DNA from: Labrys okinawensis
GTDB lineage: Bacteria; Pseudomonadota; Alphaproteobacteria; Rhizobiales; Labraceae
DNA length: 64,000 nt
Reading direction: 5' to 3'
NCBI RefSeq assembly: GCF_002982075.1
Contig: NZ_PUEJ01000013.1
Location: 62,001 to 126,000 of the forward strand
Shown here: in pieces, positions 8,774-17,210 of the stretch
How positions within the stretch are numbered: position 1 is the first letter of the stretch
Layout: each line of letters opens with the position of its first letter
The notes under the pieces: generated by a model
What the model was told of the DNA's origin: nothing
Seen by the model: the letters and a program-made list of their open reading frames with translations, nothing else
The model's database searches: none
Translations under genes and position numbers: made by a program

Positions 8774-9496
8774 GTGAGATCGATCGGTGAAAGCGGTCTG
8801 GCACACGAGGGAGAGCGTTACTTGAGGATCCCCGTTAGTGTAATCGACAAGCGTGCCTTCTGGCGCGATTGTCTGACGATGTGCTTGACGACCTCCTCTG
8901 CAAATCTTGCAGCCGTCGGCTACGACACCATCGACGATTGGCTGACGTCCTCCACGCATGCCCCTTCGACGATCATCCTGCTATGCGCTACCAATGAAGA
9001 GGGCACGGCCCGGGCCATCCAGTCCGGGCTCGATCGCATCCTGTCCAGCGTGCCGGGTGCGCGCGTGGTCATCCTGTCCGACATCGACAATCCGGCCACC
9101 ATGGTCTCCGCCTTGGAACGGGGCGCGCGCGGCTTTGTAACCATGAGCCTCAGCCTGGAAGTGGCCATTGAAGCAATTCGCATCGTGAATGTTGGCGGCA
9201 CCTTCGTTCCCGCCAGCGGCCTGCTGTCGGCGCGCCAGGGCCTTACTGCCCCGACCGAGGGCCAATCTCCGGCTGCCGAGGGGCGGCCGCACTTCACCGA
9301 ACGCCAATTGGCGATCATCGCCTGCGTGCGCAAGGGCGAACCGAACAAGATCATCGCCCACAAGCTCAACATGACCGAAAGCACGGTCAAGGTTCACATC
9401 CGCAATATCATGCGCAAGATCAAGGCCAAGAACCGCACCGAAGTTGCATTTCTTACCAACGAGTTGCTGCTTCCCAACGAAGCCTCGAACGATTGA
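8774..9496 (+). CDS. LuxR/NarL-type regulator with a degenerate receiver domain
   Basis: About 240 residues. The N-terminal half resembles a response-regulator receiver in layout (VSVIDKRAFWRDCL, then RVVILSDID, GARGFVTMSLS). At the place of the phosphoacceptor Asp the strand reads TIILLCATNEEG, with no Asp. The C-terminal half is a clear LuxR-type helix-turn-helix (FTERQLAIIACVRKGEPNK through TESTVKVHIRNIMRKI). The GTG at 8774 was chosen because GGAGGAGGGG lies directly upstream; a TTG 33 bases earlier lacks one. It probably binds DNA without classical phosphorylation. The protein ends the metabolite and signalling region and may co-regulate it. Confidence 0.88.
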   Translation: MRSIGESGLAHEGERYLRIPVSVIDKRAFWRDCLTMCLTTSSANLAAVGYDTIDDWLTSSTHAPSTIILLCATNEEGTARAIQSGLDRILSSVPGARVVILSDIDNPATMVSALERGARGFVTMSLSLEVAIEAIRIVNVGGTFVPASGLLSARQGLTAPTEGQSPAAEGRPHFTERQLAIIACVRKGEPNKIIAHKLNMTESTVKVHIRNIMRKIKAKNRTEVAFLTNELLLPNEASND

Positions 9497-9649
9497 GGCT
9501 CGCGCCGCTGCAGCGGAGCATAATGCCCATCGCTTCTCGGCCATGCCGCTGCCAAGACTTGCGACTGCCCTCCCCGGCTCCCTCAGCAACCCTTGTTCTT
9601 CGGCGCGATGACGGCTACTGGCTTGTCCGTCATCGTTGGAGTGCGCCCC

Positions 9650-10558
9650 ATGCCCGGAACGATCCGGATTCTCGACGGCGGTATGAGCCGGGAACTGCTT
9701 CGCCTCGGCGCCGAATTGCGCCAGCCCGAATGGTCCGCCCTCGCTTTGATGGAAGCGCCCGACATCGTCCGACAGGTTCACGCCGAATTCATCGAGGCCG
9801 GTGCGGAGGTGATCACCACCAACAGCTACGCCCTGGTTCCCTTTCACATCGGCGAGCAGCGCTTTCGTGAGCAGGCGCCTGCCCTGACCAACCTCGCCGG
9901 CCAGCTTGCACGGCAGGCCGCCGATAGCAGGGCCGGCCGCAAGGTGCTGGTAGCGGGTTCACTGCCGCCGATCTTCGGTTCCTATGAGCCCGAACGCTTC
10001 GATCCTTCCCGCGTCCAGGACTATCTGGAAGTGCTGGTTGCCGGCCTCGCACCCCATGTCGATGTCTGGCTCGGCGAAACCCTCAGCCTGATCGCCGAAG
10101 GCGAAGCCGTGCGCCGGGCCGTTGCAGCCACGGGCAAGCCGTTCTGGGTCTCCTTCACACTGGCCGACGCGATGGGCGAGGAGAGCTCAGAACCGCGTCT
10201 GCGCTCCGGCGAAAGCGTGGCCGACGCCGCCGCCTGGGCGGCCGGATCGGGCGCAAGCGCCCTGCTCTTCAATTGCAGCAGGCCCGAGGTGATGGGGAAG
10301 GCCGTGCGCGTGGCTAATCGTGCCCTCCGCGAGCGGCAATCCGATATCGAAATCGGTGTCTATGCCAATGCCTTCGAAGAACAGGAGGGAGATGGCGCCG
10401 CCAACGAGACCCTGCACGGGACGCGCGAGGACCTGACGGCGACCGCCTATTCCCGCTTTGCCTGCGAATGGGCCGATGCGGGCGCCACCCTGATCGGGGG
10501 ATGCTGCGGCATCGGCGCCCGGCACATTCATGATCTTGCCACCGCCCTGAGACGCTGA
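9650..10558 (+). CDS. Homocysteine S-methyltransferase family protein
   Basis: About 302 residues forming a zinc-dependent methyltransferase barrel. The three zinc-binding Cys can be placed in LLFNCS and GGCCG near the C-terminus. The start of the barrel (RILDGGMSRELLR) and GAEVITTNSYA also match. Relatives transfer a methyl group from S-methylmethionine, betaine or a methylfolate to homocysteine. The donor is not evident here. The ATG at 9650 has TTGGAG upstream; an in-frame TTG at 9593 would add 19 residues. It stands alone, converging with the next gene. Confidence 0.88.
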   Translation: MPGTIRILDGGMSRELLRLGAELRQPEWSALALMEAPDIVRQVHAEFIEAGAEVITTNSYALVPFHIGEQRFREQAPALTNLAGQLARQAADSRAGRKVLVAGSLPPIFGSYEPERFDPSRVQDYLEVLVAGLAPHVDVWLGETLSLIAEGEAVRRAVAATGKPFWVSFTLADAMGEESSEPRLRSGESVADAAAWAAGSGASALLFNCSRPEVMGKAVRVANRALRERQSDIEIGVYANAFEEQEGDGAANETLHGTREDLTATAYSRFACEWADAGATLIGGCCGIGARHIHDLATALRR

Positions 10559-10622
10559 ACGCTTCGCGCGGAGCGACCACCCGCGCCTGCCCGCGCAGAA
10601 GCGCCGCGTCATCATCGGCGGC

Positions 10623-11216
10623 CTAACCGGCTCGACCCAAGGCGATGGCCGATCCCGTGAAAGGCAAGACGAGATCATAGCCTGGAGGAGGCGGCGCGAC
10701 CGGCGTGGTCGCCGCCGTTCCGAACTGGGTGATGCCCATGCCGACAGTCTGGGCAAGATCGTAGAGCTTGCCGGCAAATTCGAACGGATTGCTCGCGATC
10801 AGACGCGCCGAAAACACATTGGTGCCAAGGATGGCTCCGCTTGCTGATGTGAGGGAAGCGGCGACTGTGGTGCCGACCACGAGGCTGGTGCGGCGGAAGG
10901 TGGCGATGCATTCGCCCTGTGCGAAGGAGGCCGGATCGGCAAAGGTGGCCCCCGGCCGGCGCTGCAGATACAGCGAGAATTGGCCGACCGGGTCGAGTCC
11001 GAGCGAGAGCGCGCCATTGTCGATCCCATCCGCCTTGAACGGCGTGGCGGCGAAGGTGAAATGCGCACTTGTCTCCGACGGCTTGCCGTCGAACAGCGGC
11101 GCATCCGCAAACGGCAAATGCAGGAAGTAGCCGTAATCGGCCAGCGATCCATCATTGGCGCGGTAGAAACGGCCGGTAGCGTACCAGGCGAGTTCGGCGG
11201 TCATCAAAGCGGTCAT
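10623..11216 (-). CDS. Conserved hypothetical protein
   Basis: About 197 residues beginning at an ATG with GAGG 8 bases upstream. Longer in-frame starts up to 11348 lack a ribosome site. No signal peptide or membrane segment is clear. The N-terminal part is rich in aromatic residues (AELAWYATGRFYRANDG), followed by repeated small and hydrophobic segments typical of beta structure (LYLQRRPG, FRRTSLVVGTT). No family is recognised. It lies downstream of the efflux operon on the same strand after a gap of about 145 bases, so a functional link is only possible. Confidence 0.7.
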   Translation of the reverse strand: MTALMTAELAWYATGRFYRANDGSLADYGYFLHLPFADAPLFDGKPSETSAHFTFAATPFKADGIDNGALSLGLDPVGQFSLYLQRRPGATFADPASFAQGECIATFRRTSLVVGTTVAASLTSASGAILGTNVFSARLIASNPFEFAGKLYDLAQTVGMGITQFGTAATTPVAPPPPGYDLVLPFTGSAIALGRAG

Positions 11217-11360
11217 GATGAGTCCTCGGCGGGAAAGGGGCGCCACTCTATAGACCGGGAGCAAAGCGCGTTCACGACCGTATGCTTGTTTGCTCTGAAA
11301 TGGGGAACTCGAAAGATCGGGACGGCACCTCTGCAGTCGATGCCGCATCCTCGTCTCTCC

Positions 11361-12275
11361 TCAGGATCTGCTCGTTCCAGCCGGTCCACCGGCACTGGCC
11401 TGAGAAGGCTTCGACTTGACGGTGACCGTCGCCGTCTGGCCCGCCACCAGGCGAAACCCCTCGGGCAGCTTGTCGAGCGCCACGCGGATCGGCACGCGCT
11501 GGGCAAGGCGCACCCAGGAGAAGGTCGGGTTGATATTGGCCAGCAAGTTCGAGCCGTCGCTGCGCTCGCGATCCTCGATGCCGCCGGCGATACTCTCGAC
11601 ATGGCCGGTGATGACGGTCGGCTGGCCCATCAGGTGGATGTCGACCGGATCCCCTATCGCGATGCGGGGCAGCTTGGTTTCTTCGAAATAGCCCTCGACA
11701 CGCAGCGAGTCGGTGTCGAGAAGAGCGGTCACGGCCTTCCCGGCCGTGACATAGTCCCCGGGATTGAGACTGAAGTTGGTGATCACCCCATTGACGGGTG
11801 CCTTGATCTCCGAGCGATCGAGATTGAGCTTGGCCACCGCCTGGTTGGCGAGGGCCTGCTGATAGTTGGCGCTCGCCACGTCCTGGCTTGCCAGGGCCTG
11901 CTCGATCTTCTGGGCAGACGCCACGTCCTTGCCGAGTTCGCTATAGCGCGCATAGTCCCGCTTCGCCTGCTCCAGCGTCGCCCTGGTGCCGGAAACGGCC
12001 GCATCGGCCTGCTGCAAGGCAAGCTCGAAGCGCTTGGGATCGATACGGACGAGGATGTCGCCGCGATGGACCTGCTGGTTGTCGCGGACCAGCACTTCGC
12101 TGACCAGCCCGGACACGTCCGGTGTGACGCCGACGATATCGGCGCGCACATGGCCATCCCGTGTCCACGGGTCGTTCATATAATAATCCCACAACCGCCA
12201 GCCGAAACCGGCGGCAAGGGCGACGACGATAAGGGTAATGAGAACTCGCCCCAGCGAGGCAAAAAAGCGTTTCAC
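11361..12275 (-). CDS. HlyD/EmrA-type membrane fusion protein of an aromatic-acid efflux pump
   Basis: A 304-residue periplasmic adaptor with one N-terminal membrane anchor (VLITLIVVALAAGFGW), lipoyl halves around VSGLVSEVLVRDNQQVHRGD and IKAPVNGVITNFSLNPGD, a helical hairpin between them, and a beta-barrel part. It resembles AaeA, which links an FUSC-type inner-membrane transporter to the envelope to expel aromatic carboxylic acids. Its start overlaps the end of the AaeX-like gene by 4 bases. It is the last gene of the marR-aaeB-aaeX-aaeA order. Confidence 0.9.
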   Translation of the reverse strand: MKRFFASLGRVLITLIVVALAAGFGWRLWDYYMNDPWTRDGHVRADIVGVTPDVSGLVSEVLVRDNQQVHRGDILVRIDPKRFELALQQADAAVSGTRATLEQAKRDYARYSELGKDVASAQKIEQALASQDVASANYQQALANQAVAKLNLDRSEIKAPVNGVITNFSLNPGDYVTAGKAVTALLDTDSLRVEGYFEETKLPRIAIGDPVDIHLMGQPTVITGHVESIAGGIEDRERSDGSNLLANINPTFSWVRLAQRVPIRVALDKLPEGFRLVAGQTATVTVKSKPSQASAGGPAGTSRS

Positions 12276-12481
12276 GATGCAAACCGTTGAAAGATTGAAA
12301 ATAGCCCGCTCAGGACGATGACGAACAGCGCGAGATCGAACAGCGAGCGATGCCAGACGAGGCGGTAGACGCCGACCCTGGCCAGTACGGAACGAAGCAG
12401 AAGATTGGTGATGACGGCGAGGAGTGCGAGGATCATCAGGCTCGGCACATAGACGCCAAAGATATCGATGTCGGCGTTCAC
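12272..12481 (-). CDS. DUF1656 (AaeX-like) small membrane protein
   Basis: A 69-residue protein with two predicted membrane helices (VPSLMILALLAVITNLLL and LFDLALFVIVLSGLF). Proteins of this size and type sit between AaeA- and AaeB-like genes in many proteobacteria and are assumed to be part of the efflux assembly. It overlaps both neighbours by 4 bases, which argues for coupled translation. Confidence 0.88.
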   Translation of the reverse strand: MNADIDIFGVYVPSLMILALLAVITNLLLRSVLARVGVYRLVWHRSLFDLALFVIVLSGLFSIFQRFAS

Positions 12482-14571
12482 GATGCGAGCTCCAATTTGG
12501 GAAGGAAGGGCATGGCTGCGGGTGCGGCCAGGTTCACGGGCGCTGGCGAAGCGGGAAACAGAGCTCGCCGCAAGCCTACGAGCGCCTGCACGGCATTCCG
12601 GCGCAGGCTCGGCTCCACGCCCTGCGTGAACTCCGACAGGGTCTCGTCGATGATGCCGAGCAACGACGCTGGCGGATCGACCGCCCTGCCCGTCGCCGCG
12701 CGCTCAGCGTAGAAGCGGGCGATGGCGTCCAGCACTTGCTGCAGGCGCCGCCGCTGCGCGGATGACAGCTTGCCGCGCAGCCTCTGCAGGTCGAGCACAT
12801 TGATGCCGACACGCAGTTCCACCAGAAGGTCGGCCGCCGCCACGTCCTCGCTGACGCCCTGGGCCAGCCGGGGCACCAACTGGCCGAGGCGATCGAACAC
12901 ACGTCCGGCAAAGGCCTCGGCATGGGCGTTGCGCCCGCCGCGCGAGGTCGCGGCAATATCCGCCCAGCCGGCCCTGACCAGGCGCCTGGCGACCATCGCC
13001 GCCCCGAAGGGCCTGGTGGCCAGGGTCCAGACCAAGGCGAAAGCACCGCCGAGGATCGAGGCGACGGACGAGTTCATGAACGCCGCGAACTCGGCACTGT
13101 AATTGGCCTGCAGCCCGACGAAGGATGCCGTGTTCACCGACAGAAGCATGGCGATCATGTTGAATTGCGGGCGCGAAACCAGCGTCCCGACCAGGATGAA
13201 GGGCACGGCGAACATCACCACCAGCCCGACATAGTCGTGGGCGAGCGGCAAAAGGGCGAAGAGATACACCGCCGACAGGCCGACGCTGACAGCCGTCCAC
13301 ACCGTGAAGCTGCGGATCTGGCTGACCGGGTTGTCGATGGCGGCAAAGAAGGAGCAGCCGATCGCCGTCATGATCACGCAGCCCGACCCCTCGCTCCAGC
13401 CGGTCCATATCCACATCAGGCCCGACAGGATGGTGGCAAGCACGACCGAGCCGGCCTGGAAGGTTAGCAGCGCATAGTCGTAGTGGCTGACCTTGCCGAC
13501 GGTCCGGCGCATACGGAAGGTCGGGCGCCAACGGCTGATGCGGTCGCCGAGCTCGATCTGCCGCTGCAGCTGGCGGCAGTCCTCCCACAGATCGACCAGC
13601 TCCTTCATGCGCTCCAGCGTGCTCGACAGCACCAAGGCCGGCCATTGCGCCTCCTCAGCGCTTTCCAGGTCAGTCTTCGGCTCCAGCGCGGCGATGTCGG
13701 CGAGCAATTGATCGGCTTCACCGCGTTCATTACCCTCGCCCGAACGCATCCAATCGAGGAGGCGCATGCGCAAGGCGTCGATGCCGGCGATCTCGCCGCC
13801 GGCTTCGCGCAAGGCAGCCAGACGGTCTTCCAGAGAGGACAGCAGCGGCAGCAGCAACGCCATGCGTCCCCGCAATTCACGGGCGATGCGCACCGTCGCC
13901 TGGTTCGCGGTATCATAACTGAGCTGGCTGATCAGCATGTCCATCGCCCGAATGTCGGCGGCGAGGCGCTGGCGTTCCGGCGTGGCCCCGTTCCCGGCGC
14001 CATCGGTCAGCACGGTGCTCGCCCAGGCTCCCGCGTCGCGCAGCCAGCGCTTGATCTGCTGTCCGAGCACAGGCCCGATCCGGGTCGGAAAGAACAGGGA
14101 ACTCACCACGGCGGCACAGACGATGCCGAGCGTGATCTCTTCGGCGCGCGAAACGGCGACGTCGAAGATCGTTTCGGGCGCGCTGACAGTCGGCAATGCG
14201 ATCAGGGGAAGCGTGTAGCCGGCGAGCATGAAGACATAGCTGCGCGGCGTGCGATCCAGCAGGGAGACGAACAGGAAGACGCCGGTCCATAGGCCGACGA
14301 CGATGATGAACAATTCAGGCGCCGGCGCGAAAATAGGCAGCAGCAGGATCGATCCGGACGTGCCTATGAAGGTGCCGAGGGCCCGATAGAGCGCTTTCGA
14401 CGTGGTGGCCCCCGCCAGCGGATTGGCGACGACATAAACCGCCGCCATCGCCCAATAAGGGCGCTCCAGCCCGGCGGCCAGGGCGATATAGAGCGCCAGC
14501 ATCGAGGCCGAGAACGCCTTGAGCGAAAAGACCCAGTCCCGGACCGTTGGTAGGGGGAAGCCGGCGGTCAT
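12478..14571 (-). CDS. FUSC-family (AaeB-like) aromatic-acid exporter
   Basis: A 697-residue inner-membrane protein with two blocks of membrane helices, one at residues 10-180 (AFSASMLALYIALAAGLERPYW opens the first) and one at about 360-520. They are separated and followed by cytoplasmic helical regions. This duplicated layout is typical of FUSC transporters such as AaeB. The predicted role is proton-driven export of hydroxylated aromatic acids or related weak acids. Overlaps of 4 bases join it to the MarR gene upstream and to the AaeX-like gene downstream. Confidence 0.9.
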   Translation of the reverse strand: MTAGFPLPTVRDWVFSLKAFSASMLALYIALAAGLERPYWAMAAVYVVANPLAGATTSKALYRALGTFIGTSGSILLLPIFAPAPELFIIVVGLWTGVFLFVSLLDRTPRSYVFMLAGYTLPLIALPTVSAPETIFDVAVSRAEEITLGIVCAAVVSSLFFPTRIGPVLGQQIKRWLRDAGAWASTVLTDGAGNGATPERQRLAADIRAMDMLISQLSYDTANQATVRIARELRGRMALLLPLLSSLEDRLAALREAGGEIAGIDALRMRLLDWMRSGEGNERGEADQLLADIAALEPKTDLESAEEAQWPALVLSSTLERMKELVDLWEDCRQLQRQIELGDRISRWRPTFRMRRTVGKVSHYDYALLTFQAGSVVLATILSGLMWIWTGWSEGSGCVIMTAIGCSFFAAIDNPVSQIRSFTVWTAVSVGLSAVYLFALLPLAHDYVGLVVMFAVPFILVGTLVSRPQFNMIAMLLSVNTASFVGLQANYSAEFAAFMNSSVASILGGAFALVWTLATRPFGAAMVARRLVRAGWADIAATSRGGRNAHAEAFAGRVFDRLGQLVPRLAQGVSEDVAAADLLVELRVGINVLDLQRLRGKLSSAQRRRLQQVLDAIARFYAERAATGRAVDPPASLLGIIDETLSEFTQGVEPSLRRNAVQALVGLRRALFPASPAPVNLAAPAAMPFLPKLELAS

Positions 14572-15023
14572 GTCGCCGCCTCCGCCTGCTGGCGGGCTGA
14601 TGCCTCCTCGATAGCCCGGAAAACGCGCAGCGTTGCCTCGATGTCGTCCTGCGGCAGATGGCCGAGAATGCGGCTGCGCAGGGCGACGAGTTCCTGCTCG
14701 ATCACGCTTGTCACTCTCTCGCCCTCAGGAGTGAGCCACAATGTCTTGGCCCTACGGTCAGCCCCCTCCCGTTTTTCGATCAGGCCACTGGCGCAAAGCT
14801 GATCGAGAAGGCGCACCAGGGAGGGTCCTTCGATGCCGATCGCATCGGCGACCTCGGTCTGATTCACACCGCCGCCCATGCGCTCGATCTGGATAAGTGG
14901 CACCGCCGCAGCGTCAGAGACGCCATGGGTAGCAACGATGTCATGCACCAGGCGACGCCAATGGCGGCCGATCTGCTGGGTTTTACCGGTCAATGCGAAG
15001 CGCAGGGCGTCAATCTTTTCCAT
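14568..15023 (-). CDS. MarR-family regulator of the efflux operon
   Basis: A 151-residue winged-helix repressor. The recognition region (GGVNQTEVADAIGIEGPSLV) and the wing (EKREGADRRAKTLWLT) follow MarR closely. It is the first gene of the aae-like operon. It has no Shine-Dalgarno: the palindrome at 15025-15037 ends one base upstream of the ATG, so the message is leaderless or poorly led. MarR proteins usually bind aromatic ligands and repress their own efflux operon, which fits the cargo predicted here. Confidence 0.92.
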   Translation of the reverse strand: MEKIDALRFALTGKTQQIGRHWRRLVHDIVATHGVSDAAAVPLIQIERMGGGVNQTEVADAIGIEGPSLVRLLDQLCASGLIEKREGADRRAKTLWLTPEGERVTSVIEQELVALRSRILGHLPQDDIEATLRVFRAIEEASARQQAEAAT

Positions 15024-15024
15024 A

Positions 15025-15056
15025 GCTAATAATTAGCATCCTAATTAAATGGATGC
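15025..15056. promoter_or_regulatory. Operator-like palindromes upstream of the MarR gene
   Basis: GCTAAT-A-ATTAGC (15025-15037) is a perfect 13-bp inverted repeat one base upstream of the marR start codon. It shares two bases with a second dyad, GCATCC and GGATGC (15036-15041 and 15051-15056). Placement over the promoter between marR and the divergent WYL gene fits autorepression. Confidence 0.6.
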
Positions 15057-15155
15057 AAACTATTTACGCCCGCTCTCATCGCCCGCCGAAAAACCTCCTG
15101 ACAGGATCTGTCACTCAGGCATATAGAATGGCGATACCAAGACCAATGAGACGCC

Positions 15156-15851
15156 ATGGCCCGAACGAGCCGCCTCCTCTCGCTCCTGCAGATCTTGCGC
15201 GGCAAGCGCCGCCCGGTGACGGCGGCCGTGCTCGCCGCGGAACTCGCCGTCTCCGAGCGCACGCTCTATCGCGACATCGCCGAGCTGGTCGCCCAGGGCG
15301 CGCCCATCCAGGGCGAAGCCGGCATCGGCTATATCCTGCGCCCTGGTCTGTTCCTGCCCCCGCTGATGCTCTCGGAAGATGAAACCGAAGCCATCGTGCT
15401 CGGCCTGCGCTATGTCGAGCAGCGCGGCGACGACACGCTCGGCCGCGCAGCCCGCGATGCACTCGCCAAGATCGAGGCGGTCCTGCCGCCGGCTGCGCAG
15501 GAAATCGCCCGCAATCCGGTGGCCCTGCCCGGGCCGAGCCACAGGAGCTTTCCCGACAACAGGGTCGCGATCGAGGTGTTTCGCAGCGCCATCCGCGCGC
15601 AGGCCAAGCTTCGCATCGATTATGGCGACCTCAACGGCCAGGCGACCACGCGCGTGATCTGGCCCATCGCCATCGGCTTCATGAATGAAGCACGCATGCT
15701 GGCGGCCTGGTGCGAATTGCGCCAGGACTTCCGCCATTTCCGCACCGATCGCATCGCGGCAGCCAGCGAGATCGGCGAGCGCTATCCCGGACGACGCAGC
15801 CAATTGGTGAAATCCTGGCGCGCCGCGATGGACGAAATCGCCAAGCGCTAG
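15156..15851 (+). CDS. YafY/WYL-type transcriptional regulator
   Basis: A 231-residue protein with an N-terminal winged helix (SRLLSLLQILRGKRRPVTAA through SERTLYRDIAELVAQG) and a C-terminal WYL-type ligand-sensing domain (KLRIDYGDLNGQATTRVI, then AWCELRQDFRHFRTDRI). Such proteins are one-component regulators responding to small molecules or nucleic acid. It is divergent from the marR efflux operon and precedes the SDR-DoxX gene in the same direction by 66 bases, which makes that gene a likely target. Confidence 0.9.
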   Translation: MARTSRLLSLLQILRGKRRPVTAAVLAAELAVSERTLYRDIAELVAQGAPIQGEAGIGYILRPGLFLPPLMLSEDETEAIVLGLRYVEQRGDDTLGRAARDALAKIEAVLPPAAQEIARNPVALPGPSHRSFPDNRVAIEVFRSAIRAQAKLRIDYGDLNGQATTRVIWPIAIGFMNEARMLAAWCELRQDFRHFRTDRIAAASEIGERYPGRRSQLVKSWRAAMDEIAKR

Positions 15852-15917
15852 CCCTTTCCTCCGTACCGGCCATTCTTCCGTCTTGCCTCACCATGACAAA
15901 CCGGGCAAAGGGCCGTG

Positions 15918-17210
15918 ATGCGCATCCTGGTTCCCGGCGGTTACGGTCTGATCGGTTCGGCCATCGTCTCGGCCCTGCTCACGGCTGGCCACGAGGTCAC
16001 GGGTCTCGGCCGTTCCGTGGGCCAGGCGCGCCTGCGCGAACCGCGCGTGCGCTGGCTGCAGCATGACCTCAAGGATCTCGTCAGCGCCGAGGCCTGGCGT
16101 CCGCTCCTGGCAGACGTCGACGCCGTGATCAACGCTGCCGGCGTGCTGCAGGACGGGCCCGGCGACGATGTCATGGTGACCCAATCGCTCGCCATGGTCG
16201 CCCTCTTTGAGGCTTGCGAACAGGTTGGGGTGAAGCGCCTCGTCCAGATCTCCGCCGTCGGCGCCTCGCCCGATGCCGCTACCGTGTTCATGCGCAGCAA
16301 AGGCATTGCCGACGAGGCGCTTGAAGGCTCGTCGCTCGACTGGACCATCCTGAGGCCCGGGCTGGTTCTGGGCTCCTCGGCCTATGGCGGCAGCGCTCTG
16401 CTGCATGCGCTCGCCAGCCTGCCCGGCTTCATTCCGCTGCCGCCGGCGCCATCGATCCGCAGCGTAGCGCTCGATGACGTCGCCGCAACGGCGCTGGCCG
16501 TCGTGGAAGGACGCCTCCCTCATCGGCGCATCTATGATCTCGTCGAGGACAGGGCGCATAGCCTCCAGGAAATCGTCGCAACGCTGCGGGCAAGGCTTGG
16601 GCTGCCGCCCGCCCGTTTTGCCCGCTGGCCGCTCTGGATCTTTCGCCTCGCCTTTCGGCTTGGCGACCTGGCGGGCCTGCTCGGCTGGCGCCCGCCGATG
16701 CGCACCACCTCGCTCGACCAGATCCTGGCCGGCATCGATGGCGATCCGACGCCGCTCGGCGCCGCCAATGGCCGGTCGCTCAAGGCCCTGCCCGAGATTC
16801 TGGAAGCCGTCGGCGGCACTGTGCGCGAACGCTGGTTCGCGCGCCTCTTCCTGCTCAAGCCGGTGATCGTTGCGACGCTGGGCCTGTTCTGGCTGCTCTC
16901 GGGCCTGATCGGTCTCATCGAGGCGGACAAGGCGAAGGTCGTGCTGACGCTGCGGGGTTTTGCGCCGACGACCGCGGCGCTCTTCGTCCATGGCGGCGCC
17001 CTTGCCGATCTCCTGCTCGGCGCGGCCATGCTCTGGCGACGAACCATGCCGGCCGCCGCGACCGGCATGATCGGCGTCACCCTTGCCTATCTCCTCGCCG
17101 GAAGCCTGTTCACGCCCGACCTCTGGCTCGACCCGCTCGGCCCCTTCCTCAAAACGCTGCCGGCGGCAGTGCTCGCTCTGGTCGCACTCGCCATCAAGGA
17201 CGCCCGATGA
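15918..17210 (+). CDS. SDR-type NAD(P)-binding protein fused to a DoxX-like membrane domain
   Basis: About 430 residues. The first 280 form an extended SDR Rossmann domain with the nucleotide motif GGYGLIGSAI, DAVINAAGVLQDG and VKRLVQISAVGA. The catalytic Tyr-Lys pair of classical SDRs is not evident, as in NmrA-like proteins. The last 130 residues contain four membrane helices of the DoxX-like type (VIVATLGLFWLLSGLIGLIE opens them). Start may be ATG 15918 or GTG 15915. It overlaps the DUF2269 gene by 4 bases. A membrane-tethered quinone or redox-sensing role is conceivable but unproven. Confidence 0.88.
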   Translation: MRILVPGGYGLIGSAIVSALLTAGHEVTGLGRSVGQARLREPRVRWLQHDLKDLVSAEAWRPLLADVDAVINAAGVLQDGPGDDVMVTQSLAMVALFEACEQVGVKRLVQISAVGASPDAATVFMRSKGIADEALEGSSLDWTILRPGLVLGSSAYGGSALLHALASLPGFIPLPPAPSIRSVALDDVAATALAVVEGRLPHRRIYDLVEDRAHSLQEIVATLRARLGLPPARFARWPLWIFRLAFRLGDLAGLLGWRPPMRTTSLDQILAGIDGDPTPLGAANGRSLKALPEILEAVGGTVRERWFARLFLLKPVIVATLGLFWLLSGLIGLIEADKAKVVLTLRGFAPTTAALFVHGGALADLLLGAAMLWRRTMPAAATGMIGVTLAYLLAGSLFTPDLWLDPLGPFLKTLPAAVLALVALAIKDAR

